Below are positions 1 through 7,008 of a DNA stretch of 34,862 nucleotides, piece by piece. Every line of letters starts with the position of its first letter. The stretch's first letter is position 1. Origin of the DNA: Desulfobacteraceae bacterium (GTDB taxonomy: Bacteria > Desulfobacterota > Desulfobacteria > Desulfobacterales > Desulfobacteraceae); assembly GCA_004796375.1 (NCBI GenBank), contig QZLA01000087.1:1-34862 (forward strand), written 5' to 3'. The notes below the pieces were generated by a model. That model ran no database searches and was not told the origin of the DNA. It saw only the letters and a program-made list of their open reading frames with translations. A program made the position numbers and the translations under genes.

Positions 1-53
1 ACCTGGCTCTGTCCAGGACCATCCGGGACATCCTGGACAGAAACAGCACATGA
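1..53 (+). CDS. Possible C-terminal end of an upstream gene (partial)
   Basis: The third reading frame from the left edge stays open until a TGA at 51-53 and reads as a plausible charged helical tail (LALSRTIRDILDRNST). The other two frames look less like protein. Only about 16 codons are visible, so neither product nor coding status can be settled. The following 140 bases (54-193) are AT-rich leader to phaE in which I could not fix a convincing promoter. Confidence 0.3.
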   Translation, partial: LALSRTIRDILDRNST

Positions 54-193
54 CATTGTACATCGACCTTTATTGACCGTATTCTCTCATCAGTTTCTTG
101 CGCACTTAAAACCAATCTCCAATACTCAAGTGATATTTTTTCCTTATCTTTTGTAAACCGTGTAAAACTCGACACCTTTAAAGGAAAAAAATC

Positions 194-901
194 GTGAGCA
201 AACAAACCTTTGGTGACCCTTTTGGAATGGAAAACCTGATGAACAGTTGGGCCCGGTCAGCCACCGCTGCTGCCTGCAGTGTTGAAGAATTCCTCAAACA
301 GGTCAATCAGAGCACACCTCGAGCTGACGGCCCAGGACCTTTTTCCTCATTTGAACACCAAAAGGAAAACCCCTTCCACATTTGGCAAAATCTATATGAA
401 ACAGAATTTAAGAAATATTTCAAAGTGCCTCAACTCGGGCTGACCCGTGAATACCTGGAGAGAATCAACCTGATGATGGACCAGTTTCATCAGTTTCAAG
501 CCAATTATTCTGAATTTATCGGATTGCTTTCCCAGCCTTTTTATCAATCCATGGAAAACATGCATCAAAAGATGTCCACGCTGGCCGAATCAGGCGAGCT
601 GCCTGACGATCCGGAAGAATACTATCGCATATGGATAAAACTGCTTGAAGAGCATTTTGCCAACCTGTTTCAGACCCCCGAGTATGTGGAAGCGCTTTCA
701 AAAACCATGGGGGCGCTAAGCAGCTTTTCACAAGCAAAAGACACCGTGATTGAGGACCTGATAAAAGATCTGCCTGTTGCCCGGCAATCGGAGGTGGATG
801 ATCTGGCCCGGGAAGTCTATGAATTGAAACGCCGGATCAAACGGCTCGAAAAACAGGCCGAGGTTAAAATCGAAGCGGGAGAGGTGAATGAAGCCCTCTA
901 A
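194..901 (+). CDS. phaE: Class III PHA synthase subunit PhaE
   Basis: PhaE is the non-catalytic partner that forms the active class III polyhydroxyalkanoate synthase with PhaC at the granule surface. The 235-residue product lacks a catalytic domain, is helical and acidic, and has family-like segments around residues 81-110 (LGLTREYLERI) and 143-166 (aromatic-rich, LFQTPEYVEAL). It ends in a charged coiled coil at about 199-224, a likely contact surface. It is shorter than the Allochromatium-type PhaE. The start is a GTG at 194 preceded by AAAGGA. The 3' end overlaps the phaC start by 14 bases, so the two subunits are translationally coupled. Assignment rests on these features plus the phaC neighbour. 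Confidence 0.85.
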   Translation: MSKQTFGDPFGMENLMNSWARSATAAACSVEEFLKQVNQSTPRADGPGPFSSFEHQKENPFHIWQNLYETEFKKYFKVPQLGLTREYLERINLMMDQFHQFQANYSEFIGLLSQPFYQSMENMHQKMSTLAESGELPDDPEEYYRIWIKLLEEHFANLFQTPEYVEALSKTMGALSSFSQAKDTVIEDLIKDLPVARQSEVDDLAREVYELKRRIKRLEKQAEVKIEAGEVNEAL

Positions 902-1979
902 TATGCCCTTTGACAGCATCATGTCCAAAATGGCTGACGATTTTAAACAGGCCGGTTCAAGGGCCCATGAAGCTTCAAAAATATTTCTGGATAACCTTGA
1001 AACGGACCTGGCCCAGACCCCTTGTGAAGTGATTTATCAGGAAGACCGGGTCAGACTGAAACACTACAAACCCAAGACCCGAAAATACAAAACACCGCTC
1101 TTGGTGGTTTACGCCCTGATCAACCGTGAAACCATGCTGGATTTACAACCCGGCCGTAGTGTGGTGCAGCGGTTCCTTGATGAGGGCATCGACCTGTATA
1201 TGATTGACTGGGGCTACCCAAAGAAGAAAGACCGGTTCCAGGGATTTGACGATCATATCAACGGCTATATGGACAATATTGTCGATGTCATCCGCAACGC
1301 CTGCGGCGCAGATAAAATCAATCTCATGGGAATCTGCATGGGAGGAACCTTCAGCGTCATCTATGCGGCACTGCACCCTGAGAAAGTTCAAAACCTGATC
1401 ACCACGGTCACCCCCACTAACTTTGATACGGACAAAGGGCTTTTGCATGTATGGTTGAAACATATGGATGCTGATGCACTGGTGGATGCCTATGGAAATT
1501 TATCTTCGGACCTCATGAATTTTGGCTTTCTGTTGTTGAACCCGGCACGCCTTATGATTGATAAATATGTAGGGTTCATGTCTCAAATGGATAAAAAACA
1601 ATTTGTTGAAAATTTTGTCCGGATGGAAAAATGGATTTTTGACAGCCCGGATCTGCCCGGCGAGGTGTTCAGGGAATTTATAAAAGAATGCTATCAGGCC
1701 AACAAACTGATTAACAACAAAATGACAGTTGGAGGGCGGCTTGTAGATCTGCAGAAAATCACCATGCCCCTTCTCAACATATATGCCAAATACGACCACC
1801 TGGTCCCCCCTGAGGCCTGTGAGCTTCTAACCAGGCGTATCGGCAGCCCTGATACCCGGGATATTTGCCTGGATACCGGACACATCGGCATCTATGTCAG
1901 TTCAAAGTCTCAAAAAGAATTTGCACCGGCGATTGCCGCCTGGTTGAAAGAGAGAGACCACACCAATATCAGGAACTGA
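888..1979 (+). CDS. phaC: Class III PHA synthase catalytic subunit PhaC
   Basis: PhaC polymerises (R)-3-hydroxyacyl-CoA into PHA, releasing CoA. The 363-residue length is that of class III enzymes (class I and II are nearer 560). The alpha/beta-hydrolase triad is visible: Cys150 in the lipase-like box GICMGG, Asp303 in AKYDH and His332 in DTGHIG, one residue offset from the Cys149/Asp302/His331 known for the Allochromatium vinosum enzyme. The conserved DWGYP motif is at 107-111. The ATG at 888 follows AGAGGTGA and lies within the end of phaE. The last 11 bases overlap the 3' end of the convergent DUF3141 gene, leaving no room for a terminator between them. Confidence 0.95.
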   Translation: MKPSNMPFDSIMSKMADDFKQAGSRAHEASKIFLDNLETDLAQTPCEVIYQEDRVRLKHYKPKTRKYKTPLLVVYALINRETMLDLQPGRSVVQRFLDEGIDLYMIDWGYPKKKDRFQGFDDHINGYMDNIVDVIRNACGADKINLMGICMGGTFSVIYAALHPEKVQNLITTVTPTNFDTDKGLLHVWLKHMDADALVDAYGNLSSDLMNFGFLLLNPARLMIDKYVGFMSQMDKKQFVENFVRMEKWIFDSPDLPGEVFREFIKECYQANKLINNKMTVGGRLVDLQKITMPLLNIYAKYDHLVPPEACELLTRRIGSPDTRDICLDTGHIGIYVSSKSQKEFAPAIAAWLKERDHTNIRN

Positions 1980-4200
1980 AGGTAAACTCGGCAGAATCTT
2001 CGCCCGGTAGTAGAATTTGAATGATCCTTCGCAGCACTGCTGTTTTCTTAAACTTTCTCACTGTTTCAATACCGGCTATTTTCCGGGCGATATCAACCGC
2101 TGTTTTGCGGTCCTTTTTCAGAGGAATCAAGTCACACAGGGTGGTCAGGGCCATATCCCTGTCCTTCTCCAGCAGGGCCGCCTGGTCTTTGATGATCTGC
2201 TTAAGATCCTCCGGCAAAATCTGTTTTAACCGCTTGTCGGTTTTCATACCGAACCGGGCCTCATCATATTCTGCCATGTCGATAACGTGATTGGCACTGG
2301 TAACGGCCAGATTCATTCGGATGACCGCCTCTACAAAACCGCCCTGTTTCATGGCTTTAAGCCACAACTGATTTTCAAGATCCTTAAACATCTGAGATTT
2401 TTTCATTTCCGGCTCACTGCTGCTCCACGGCCCTTGAGTGTATGCCCTATTGAAAAAAAGCGTCTTCATCCACGGATTACCGTACATGGCGTAGAACAGG
2501 GTCTCGATTAAAGTATCCCGCGTATCCTGATAATAGATCAAGGTGTTAATCATCAAATCCGATACGGTTTTCTGGACATTCAAGAACAGATTGTCCCGGG
2601 ATATCGGCCGCCGTTCAGATTTTACCCAGGGGGATACCACCATGAACGGCGCCATCAGGGGATTCAGGTCGGATAATCCATACCGCTGCATCCTCAGGGG
2701 ATGCAGCTGCCGGATCACCTCTGCAGACAGGTCATTGGAAAATGCTCTGACCCACGGGCTGATGTGCTCCTGGTAGAGCCGGTCATTCAGCTTGGAAATT
2801 GCAGACACCGGATAAAATGCCTGTTCATCCTCAAATCCGTCATCCATCTGAAGGATATCGTCAAAGCTCCGTGACACAAATTCGACCTGTGAATTCTCAA
2901 GCCCTGCGCTTTCAGAATCCTCACGAATCACCATTTCATAAAGCCCCGGGGCAAGAAAATCGATGGCATCCACACATCCGATAATCTCCCGGTGCTCCTT
3001 TCGGTTCACCTTGCTGGAGACAAAAATACCCAGGTGACCGATCGTGTCATGGATCAGGTAGATGATGGTCTGACCGCACTGTTTGATATCCTCCACACTC
3101 TTATACACTTTAGTGATCCAGTTCAAGGCCTGCTGGGGCGGGGTGATATTGTCACCCCAGGATGCAAAGACGAGGATGGGATCCTTGACATGTTTAAGGT
3201 TGATGTAAGCATCCTGATCCAACCGTAACGCACCCTTTTCAAGCTTATCGCTGATGAACAGGTTTTTAACAATGAAATGAATCTCTTCCCGGCCCAGCAG
3301 ATAAAAACCGCCCCACCATTTTTCAAAACTCAGATACCGCTCCTCTTCTGTATCCACATTGGCATAGAGATTATACTGTTTGGCCCATAAGGTGTTTGCG
3401 ATGTTCAGCTCTTCAAATCCGGCCACCAGGTGGGCTCCGTCAAACATGCCATTGCCCAGATCACTACTCAGGGAAGCCAGCCAGGTTCCACCGAAAATCC
3501 CTCCCCTGTAGCGCATGGGGTTTTCCCCCTTGACCCCTCCCCAGTAGGACAAGGGGGAACCGTTCAACACCAGAGGGCCTGTCACATCCGGCCTGTCCGC
3601 AGCGACCAGGGCGGCTGCCCACCCGCCCTGACAGTTTCCGATCACCGCTGGCTTTTGAGCATGGGGATGCCTTCTTGCCACCTCTTCCATGAAAAGGACG
3701 TGGCACTGTTGGACATCTGCAAGGGTTTGCCCGGGAACAGGCTCTGTCGAGAACATGATAAAATAAACAGGGTGCCCCGCTCTCAGTGCCGTACCCACCT
3801 GTGAATCCATTTTTGAACCGCCGATACCCGGGCCGTGTCCGGCCCTTGGATCCATGACTATGATCGGCCGCATCCTGAGTTTTGCATCTTTCGAATACCC
3901 GCTTTCACCGGATTCCGTACCCGGTGATCCAGCGTCGGGTGATTCTGAATCGCGGCGGTCATTTATTTTAACCAGTTGATAGTTCACCGGACGGTCATAG
4001 GATCTGCCGTCGCAAATCACATCGTAGTCAAACGCAAGGACCGGCGGCTGTCCCTGTTTAAGGTGACCCAGATAATTATTACCCCTTTTGCGGAGGATAT
4101 CCCCATATAGAATGGACCGCTGGAATGCATCATAGAGGTAGTCATACCCATCTTTATAAACAGACATCCCGGACACCAGCATATCAGCATATGGATTCAT
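1969..4200 (-). CDS. DUF3141-type PHA synthase-like alpha/beta hydrolase
   Basis: A 743-residue protein resembling the DUF3141 family, which is usually annotated as 3-hydroxyalkanoate synthetase-like without firm function. It carries a PhaC-like triad: Cys190 in IGNCQGGWA, Asp350 in ASWGD and His389 in GHLGIF, the same order as in the neighbouring PhaC. Residues 81-105 form a Ser/Gly/Glu-rich low-complexity insert. About 340 C-terminal residues (from 410) are helical and have no counterpart in PhaC. The ATG at 4200 follows AAGGAA. It is last in the minus-strand unit phaR-hydratase-DUF3141 and converges on phaC. It could be a second polymerase, a depolymerase or an acyltransferase; the sequence cannot decide. 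Confidence 0.8.
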   Translation of the reverse strand: MNPYADMLVSGMSVYKDGYDYLYDAFQRSILYGDILRKRGNNYLGHLKQGQPPVLAFDYDVICDGRSYDRPVNYQLVKINDRRDSESPDAGSPGTESGESGYSKDAKLRMRPIIVMDPRAGHGPGIGGSKMDSQVGTALRAGHPVYFIMFSTEPVPGQTLADVQQCHVLFMEEVARRHPHAQKPAVIGNCQGGWAAALVAADRPDVTGPLVLNGSPLSYWGGVKGENPMRYRGGIFGGTWLASLSSDLGNGMFDGAHLVAGFEELNIANTLWAKQYNLYANVDTEEERYLSFEKWWGGFYLLGREEIHFIVKNLFISDKLEKGALRLDQDAYINLKHVKDPILVFASWGDNITPPQQALNWITKVYKSVEDIKQCGQTIIYLIHDTIGHLGIFVSSKVNRKEHREIIGCVDAIDFLAPGLYEMVIREDSESAGLENSQVEFVSRSFDDILQMDDGFEDEQAFYPVSAISKLNDRLYQEHISPWVRAFSNDLSAEVIRQLHPLRMQRYGLSDLNPLMAPFMVVSPWVKSERRPISRDNLFLNVQKTVSDLMINTLIYYQDTRDTLIETLFYAMYGNPWMKTLFFNRAYTQGPWSSSEPEMKKSQMFKDLENQLWLKAMKQGGFVEAVIRMNLAVTSANHVIDMAEYDEARFGMKTDKRLKQILPEDLKQIIKDQAALLEKDRDMALTTLCDLIPLKKDRKTAVDIARKIAGIETVRKFKKTAVLRRIIQILLPGEDSAEFTFSS

Positions 4201-4224
4201 GGGTGTTTCCTTAAGATCAGTTAA

Positions 4225-4698
4225 TTATGCTGCATTCACCTTCTCGATGCTTTCTGATGAAGGGACAATTGTCGGTTTGGTCAATTTCGGCGGAAGGATT
4301 TCGGCGACACCGTCAATGACCATGTCCTGATTTTGATTGAAGCAAGAAGTCTGAAGCGTGATCCTGTTTTTTTCATGGTTGATCGCAGTGATTTCAACTT
4401 TGGCGGTGATTGTATCACCGATGTGTACCGGGGCGACAAATTTTAGCTGCTGTTCCCGGTAGATGCTGCCGGGACCCGGTAACTTGGTTCCGATTACTGT
4501 TGATATCAGGCCCCCGACCAGGAGGCCGTGGACAATTCTTCTTTTAAAAAAGGTATCCTTAGCAAACTCACGATTGATATGAGCCGGATTCAGGTCACCG
4601 GTCACCCCGGCGAACAGATAGATGTCTGACTCGGAAATGGTTTTGGTAAACGTCTCTGAATCACCAATATTCATTTTTTCAATTGTTTTACCGATCAT
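4225..4698 (-). CDS. phaJ: MaoC-family (R)-specific enoyl-CoA hydratase
   Basis: Probably hydrates trans-2-enoyl-CoA to (R)-3-hydroxyacyl-CoA, feeding PHA synthase from beta-oxidation. The 157-residue product has the hydratase-2 motif with Asp35 and His40 (TGDLNPAH), equivalent to the Asp31/His36 pair of the Aeromonas PhaJ, followed by RIVHGLLVGG at 54-63. I chose the ATG at 4698 because AGGAGA lies just upstream; the frame extends 20 codons further to a TTG with no such support. It sits between phaR and the DUF3141 gene with a 24-base gap to the latter, so it is likely co-transcribed. Substrate chain length cannot be read from the sequence. Confidence 0.85.
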   Translation of the reverse strand: MIGKTIEKMNIGDSETFTKTISESDIYLFAGVTGDLNPAHINREFAKDTFFKRRIVHGLLVGGLISTVIGTKLPGPGSIYREQQLKFVAPVHIGDTITAKVEITAINHEKNRITLQTSCFNQNQDMVIDGVAEILPPKLTKPTIVPSSESIEKVNAA

Positions 4699-4785
4699 TT
4701 TTCTCTCCTGAGAATTTTTAATGAAATGGGGTTTGCCGTAAGCTTTCCTCATCCTCAAAAAGAAGCGGGATCGGTAATCAGGATC

Positions 4786-5229
4786 CTATTTCTTCTCTTT
4801 TCCGGATGAAGAGAAAAAATTCATGGGGTCAATGTTTTTAAATGTCTTCTCAGCCATGGATGAAAAATCCACACCTAAATCCATATAGGCTTTGAACTGA
4901 TCATCCATCTGCTTTCGAAGACCCAGGTAGTTTTGGATAACGGTTTCAAGGTATCTGTCAAAAAAATCATGCAGGTGGCTTTCACCGTATTGAATCACCA
5001 AATGAAGAAGGGAAACGGGCAAAATAGCATTATCCTCTTTAGCCTTGTTCATGATGATCTGGGTCAGTATCAGGGGCGTGACGTCATCCTGGGTATTGAC
5101 ATCAATAACCTGAACGCGAAATCCCTTTTTGATCAAATCTGAAACATCTTCCAGGGTAATGTAACTGCTCTCTTCTGTATTGTATAAACGTCTGTTCGGG
5201 TACTTCTTAATAATGATGGTGCCTGCCAT
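4786..5229 (-). CDS. phaR: PHA-responsive repressor PhaR
   Basis: PhaR represses phasin and sometimes its own genes and is released when it binds nascent PHA granules. The first 60 residues match the family DNA-binding domain, with the signature IIKKYPNRRLYNTEES and YITLEDV. The remainder corresponds to the accumulation-regulator domain with the LHDFFDRYLE stretch. I prefer the ATG at 5229 (147 residues), 9 bases after AGAGGA; an in-frame ATG at 5238 would sit directly on that ribosome binding site. It is the first gene of the minus-strand PHA unit and is divergent from the phasin-like genes, the usual target arrangement. Confidence 0.9.
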   Translation of the reverse strand: MAGTIIIKKYPNRRLYNTEESSYITLEDVSDLIKKGFRVQVIDVNTQDDVTPLILTQIIMNKAKEDNAILPVSLLHLVIQYGESHLHDFFDRYLETVIQNYLGLRKQMDDQFKAYMDLGVDFSSMAEKTFKNIDPMNFFSSSGKEKK

Positions 5230-5242
5230 TTTATGCATTCCT

Positions 5243-5317
5243 CTGTCTTGACGTTAAAAATAGGTTAAGCTTGCGTTTTGGTTATGTTACACCGCAATAT
5301 TCACCTCGTCAAGACAG
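5243..5317. repeat. 11-bp inverted repeat spanning the phaR promoter and leader
   Basis: CTGTCTTGACG at 5243-5253 and CGTCAAGACAG at 5307-5317 are perfect reverse complements 53 bases apart. The outer arm contains the proposed phaR -35 box, the inner arm abuts the phaR ribosome binding site. It could be two operator sites for looping or a leader RNA helix. This is inference from symmetry only. Confidence 0.5.
5284..5312 (-). promoter_or_regulatory. Predicted sigma-70 promoter of phaR unit
   Basis: On the minus strand TTGACG (5312-5307) and TAACAT (5289-5284) are separated by 17 bases, giving 5/6 and 4/6 matches to consensus. The start would fall near 5277, about 48 bases before the phaR ATG. 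Confidence 0.5.
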
Positions 5318-5410
5318 GAGGTATTAGACCAAATGATTATTTCTGTTTGATTGTTTAATTGTGAAAATTCAATTAACTAACACATGAACTACCTAATGAA
5401 ATATTAATGT

Positions 5411-5419
5411 TGCAGTGCA
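5411..5419. promoter_or_regulatory. Candidate PhaR operator (TGCA-N-TGCA)
   Basis: Two TGCA half-sites one base apart (TGCAGTGCA) lie 10 bases upstream of the phasin -35 box. Characterised PhaR proteins bind TGC-rich paired half-sites in phasin promoters, so position and composition fit, but the assignment is inference. Confidence 0.4.
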
Positions 5420-5429
5420 CAATTTTTAC

Positions 5430-5457
5430 TTGACAATCTCTCTCCCGCATCTATAAT
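5430..5457 (+). promoter_or_regulatory. Consensus sigma-70 promoter of the phasin-like genes
   Basis: TTGACA (5430-5435) and TATAAT (5452-5457) both match consensus perfectly with a 16-base spacer. The predicted start is near 5464, leaving an 87-base leader before the first phasin-like gene. It is the best promoter I could find in the window, consistent with abundant granule proteins whose expression needs a repressor. Confidence 0.8.
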
Positions 5458-5469
5458 CTATGACCAGGA

Positions 5470-5491
5470 ATACCGGCGGTACAACCGGTAT
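5470..5491. repeat. Inverted repeat in the phasin leader
   Basis: ATACCGG (5470-5476) and CCGGTAT (5485-5491) are perfect complements around an 8-base loop, a few bases after the predicted transcription start. It could be a second operator or a 5' stabilising hairpin. Confidence 0.45.
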
Positions 5492-5550
5492 CAATAGCGG
5501 CATTCAGAACCCCAAAATCTTTATACCCAATAACGAAACAGGAGACAAAA

Positions 5551-5811
5551 ATGGAACCTACACAAATGGCAAAACAGATGATTGATTTTCAAAAGACAGC
5601 TTTCAACAACGGTTTCAGCACCCTGACACTCATCCAGGACCAGACTGAAACCATGTTCACCAGTTTTATGGCACAATTTCCCTGGGTAACTGACGACGGA
5701 AAAAAACAGATCAACGATGCATTTACCCTGACTAAAAAAGCCACTGAAGAGTTCAAGAAAGCAATTGACGAAGGATATAACCGGTTTGAGACTGTATTTG
5801 ACGCCAAATAA
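5551..5811 (+). CDS. Small phasin-like protein
   Basis: An 86-residue, helical, amphipathic protein with no signal peptide, about half the length of classical phasins. Residues 5-30 (QMAKQMIDFQKTAFNNGFST and on) match the next gene closely, sharing DFQKT/DYQKT, the GFS/SFS turn and IQDQT. The C-terminal half is a lysine/glutamate helix (ATEEFKKAIDEGYNRFE), typical of phasin repeats. The ATG follows AACAGGAGACAAAA. Position behind the consensus promoter and opposite phaR supports a PHA granule coat function, though the sequence alone would not prove it. Confidence 0.75.
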   Translation: MEPTQMAKQMIDFQKTAFNNGFSTLTLIQDQTETMFTSFMAQFPWVTDDGKKQINDAFTLTKKATEEFKKAIDEGYNRFETVFDAK

Positions 5812-5847
5812 TCCCCACTGCTTTATTCATTGAATCAGGAGGTTCAC

Positions 5848-6144
5848 ATGGTTCAACCCCAGATGATGGCCAGGATCCTTGACTATCAGAAAACCGTGTT
5901 TGATACATCCTTTTCCGTCATTGCTTCGATCCAGGATCAGACGAATGAGATGATGAACACGGTGTGTGAAAATGCCACGGTCATTCCCGAGAGCAATAAG
6001 AAAGCCTGTACCCACTGGACGGAATTTTTCAAACAGAACCGGGCAAACTTCAAAGATTACGTCGACACAAGCTTCAACCGGATAAAAGAATTTTTTGAAG
6101 ATCCAAAAGCTGCTGATTCCGGGCCAGACACTGCCAAAAAGTAA
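5848..6144 (+). CDS. Second small phasin-like protein (tandem paralogue)
   Basis: A 98-residue helical protein homologous to the gene before it over residues 5-35 (QMMARILDYQKTVFDTSFSV, IQDQTNEMM) and again near FKDYVDTSFNRIKEFFE. It differs in the middle (a Cys/Asn-containing stretch, VCENATVIPESNKKACTHW) and has a polar C-terminal tail. The ATG at 5848 follows a strong CAGGAGG; an upstream in-frame TTG at 5830 lacks that support. It lies 36 bases after the first phasin-like gene, so both probably share one transcript. The pair looks like a tandem duplication with divergence. Confidence 0.75.
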   Translation: MVQPQMMARILDYQKTVFDTSFSVIASIQDQTNEMMNTVCENATVIPESNKKACTHWTEFFKQNRANFKDYVDTSFNRIKEFFEDPKAADSGPDTAKK

Positions 6145-6161
6145 ACTGTAGTATGATGAAC

Positions 6162-6215
6162 GCCGGATTGTGAGCCTTGAAAGGAAAACGTCCTGCCTTC
6201 ACGCTCACAACCGGC
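6162..6215. repeat. Long inverted repeat after the phasin-like genes
   Basis: GCCGGATTGTGAGC (6162-6175) pairs with GCTCACAACCGGC (6203-6215) with a single bulged A, and the 27-base loop has further GAA/TTC and AGG/CCT pairing. It lies in the convergent gap to thiN. No T-tract follows on either strand, so it is not a canonical intrinsic terminator; it may protect the phasin 3' end. Confidence 0.55.
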
Positions 6216-6271
6216 CACACAAACAAAAAAAGAAGACACCCCTGCTAAATGACATGCTTTTAAAAAAGGGG

Positions 6272-6910
6272 CTAATCCCTTGATTTAAAAACGATCAGCA
6301 CACCGGACTCAACGTTGATCCGGGCCTGGTTCCCCACAAATACATTGGAAATCCCGATGGATGATCCCATGGGGATCTGAGCATTTTCCAACGGGTATTC
6401 CAGTCCCTCTATGGTCACACCCCGGGCACTTTCCGCGGCCGGAATGATGGATAGAAGATCTCCGGGCCGGCCCTGGACTTCGAGACTGTCCGTAACCAGG
6501 TACACCTCATTATGAGTATCGATCATCCGGCAGGCGATATGCCGGTCGGAAAGGGTTTTAAGAAGGAATACATTGGCCAGCGTATGATCCATGCGGGTAC
6601 CGGAAACACCGATTAATGTAATATCTGCTGCACCCTCCTCAACAGCCAGGTCTACGGCAAGTGCGGTATCGGTGGCATCTTTTTTCTCCGGATGCTTTAC
6701 GAACCTGACCTGTTTCCTATCAAAATATGCTTTATCCTCATCACTTATGGAATCCAGGTCACCCACGATAATGTCGGGAATCAAGCCCATCCCTCTCAGG
6801 TGCCCGGCGCCGCCATCCGCACAGATCACCAGATCCGCCCGGGAAATACGCTCCAAAAAGGTACGGGGTGAGTCGAGGCTGCCGCTGGCTATAATTACAC
6901 ACGTTCTCAT
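6272..6910 (-). CDS. thiN: Thiamine pyrophosphokinase
   Basis: Transfers pyrophosphate from ATP to thiamine to give thiamine diphosphate. Family landmarks from the ATG at 6910 are ICADGGAGHL at 29-38, PDIIVGDLDSI at 45-55, and KDATDTALA at 77-85, followed by a predicted C-terminal beta domain that binds thiamine. Length of 212 residues is normal. The start is uncertain: an in-frame ATG at 6922 and a TTG at 6934 also exist and none has a clear ribosome binding site. I took 6910 because family members begin just before the IIASGS strand. It is divergent from lptF and converges with the phasin-like genes. Confidence 0.85.
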   Translation of the reverse strand: MRTCVIIASGSLDSPRTFLERISRADLVICADGGAGHLRGMGLIPDIIVGDLDSISDEDKAYFDRKQVRFVKHPEKKDATDTALAVDLAVEEGAADITLIGVSGTRMDHTLANVFLLKTLSDRHIACRMIDTHNEVYLVTDSLEVQGRPGDLLSIIPAAESARGVTIEGLEYPLENAQIPMGSSIGISNVFVGNQARINVESGVLIVFKSRD

Positions 6911-6970
6911 GGGGCTATCCATAGCACGATTCAACCAGTTTTAAAATACGCATTCTTTTGGGCCTTTCGC

Positions 6971-6997
6971 TTGACACTTGTTCTGTCAGGCTATATT
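6971..6997 (+). promoter_or_regulatory. Possible promoter of the lptF unit
   Basis: TTGACA (6971-6976) and TATATT (6992-6997) are separated by only 15 bases. TGACA/TGTCA half-sites with a 7-base spacer overlap the -35. The predicted start is within about 5 bases of the lptF ATG, so the transcript would be nearly leaderless. The short spacer keeps this tentative. Confidence 0.35.
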
Positions 6998-7008
6998 TTC
7001 CCAGAACA

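Noticed and set aside
3430..3804. Plus-strand 124-codon frame inside the DUF3141 gene
   Set aside because: Antisense to the catalytic core of a well supported gene, without start signal.
6221..6260. Terminator for thiN from CCCCT/AGGGG and a T-rich stretch
   Set aside because: The stem is only five base pairs with a loop above 20 bases; not convincing.
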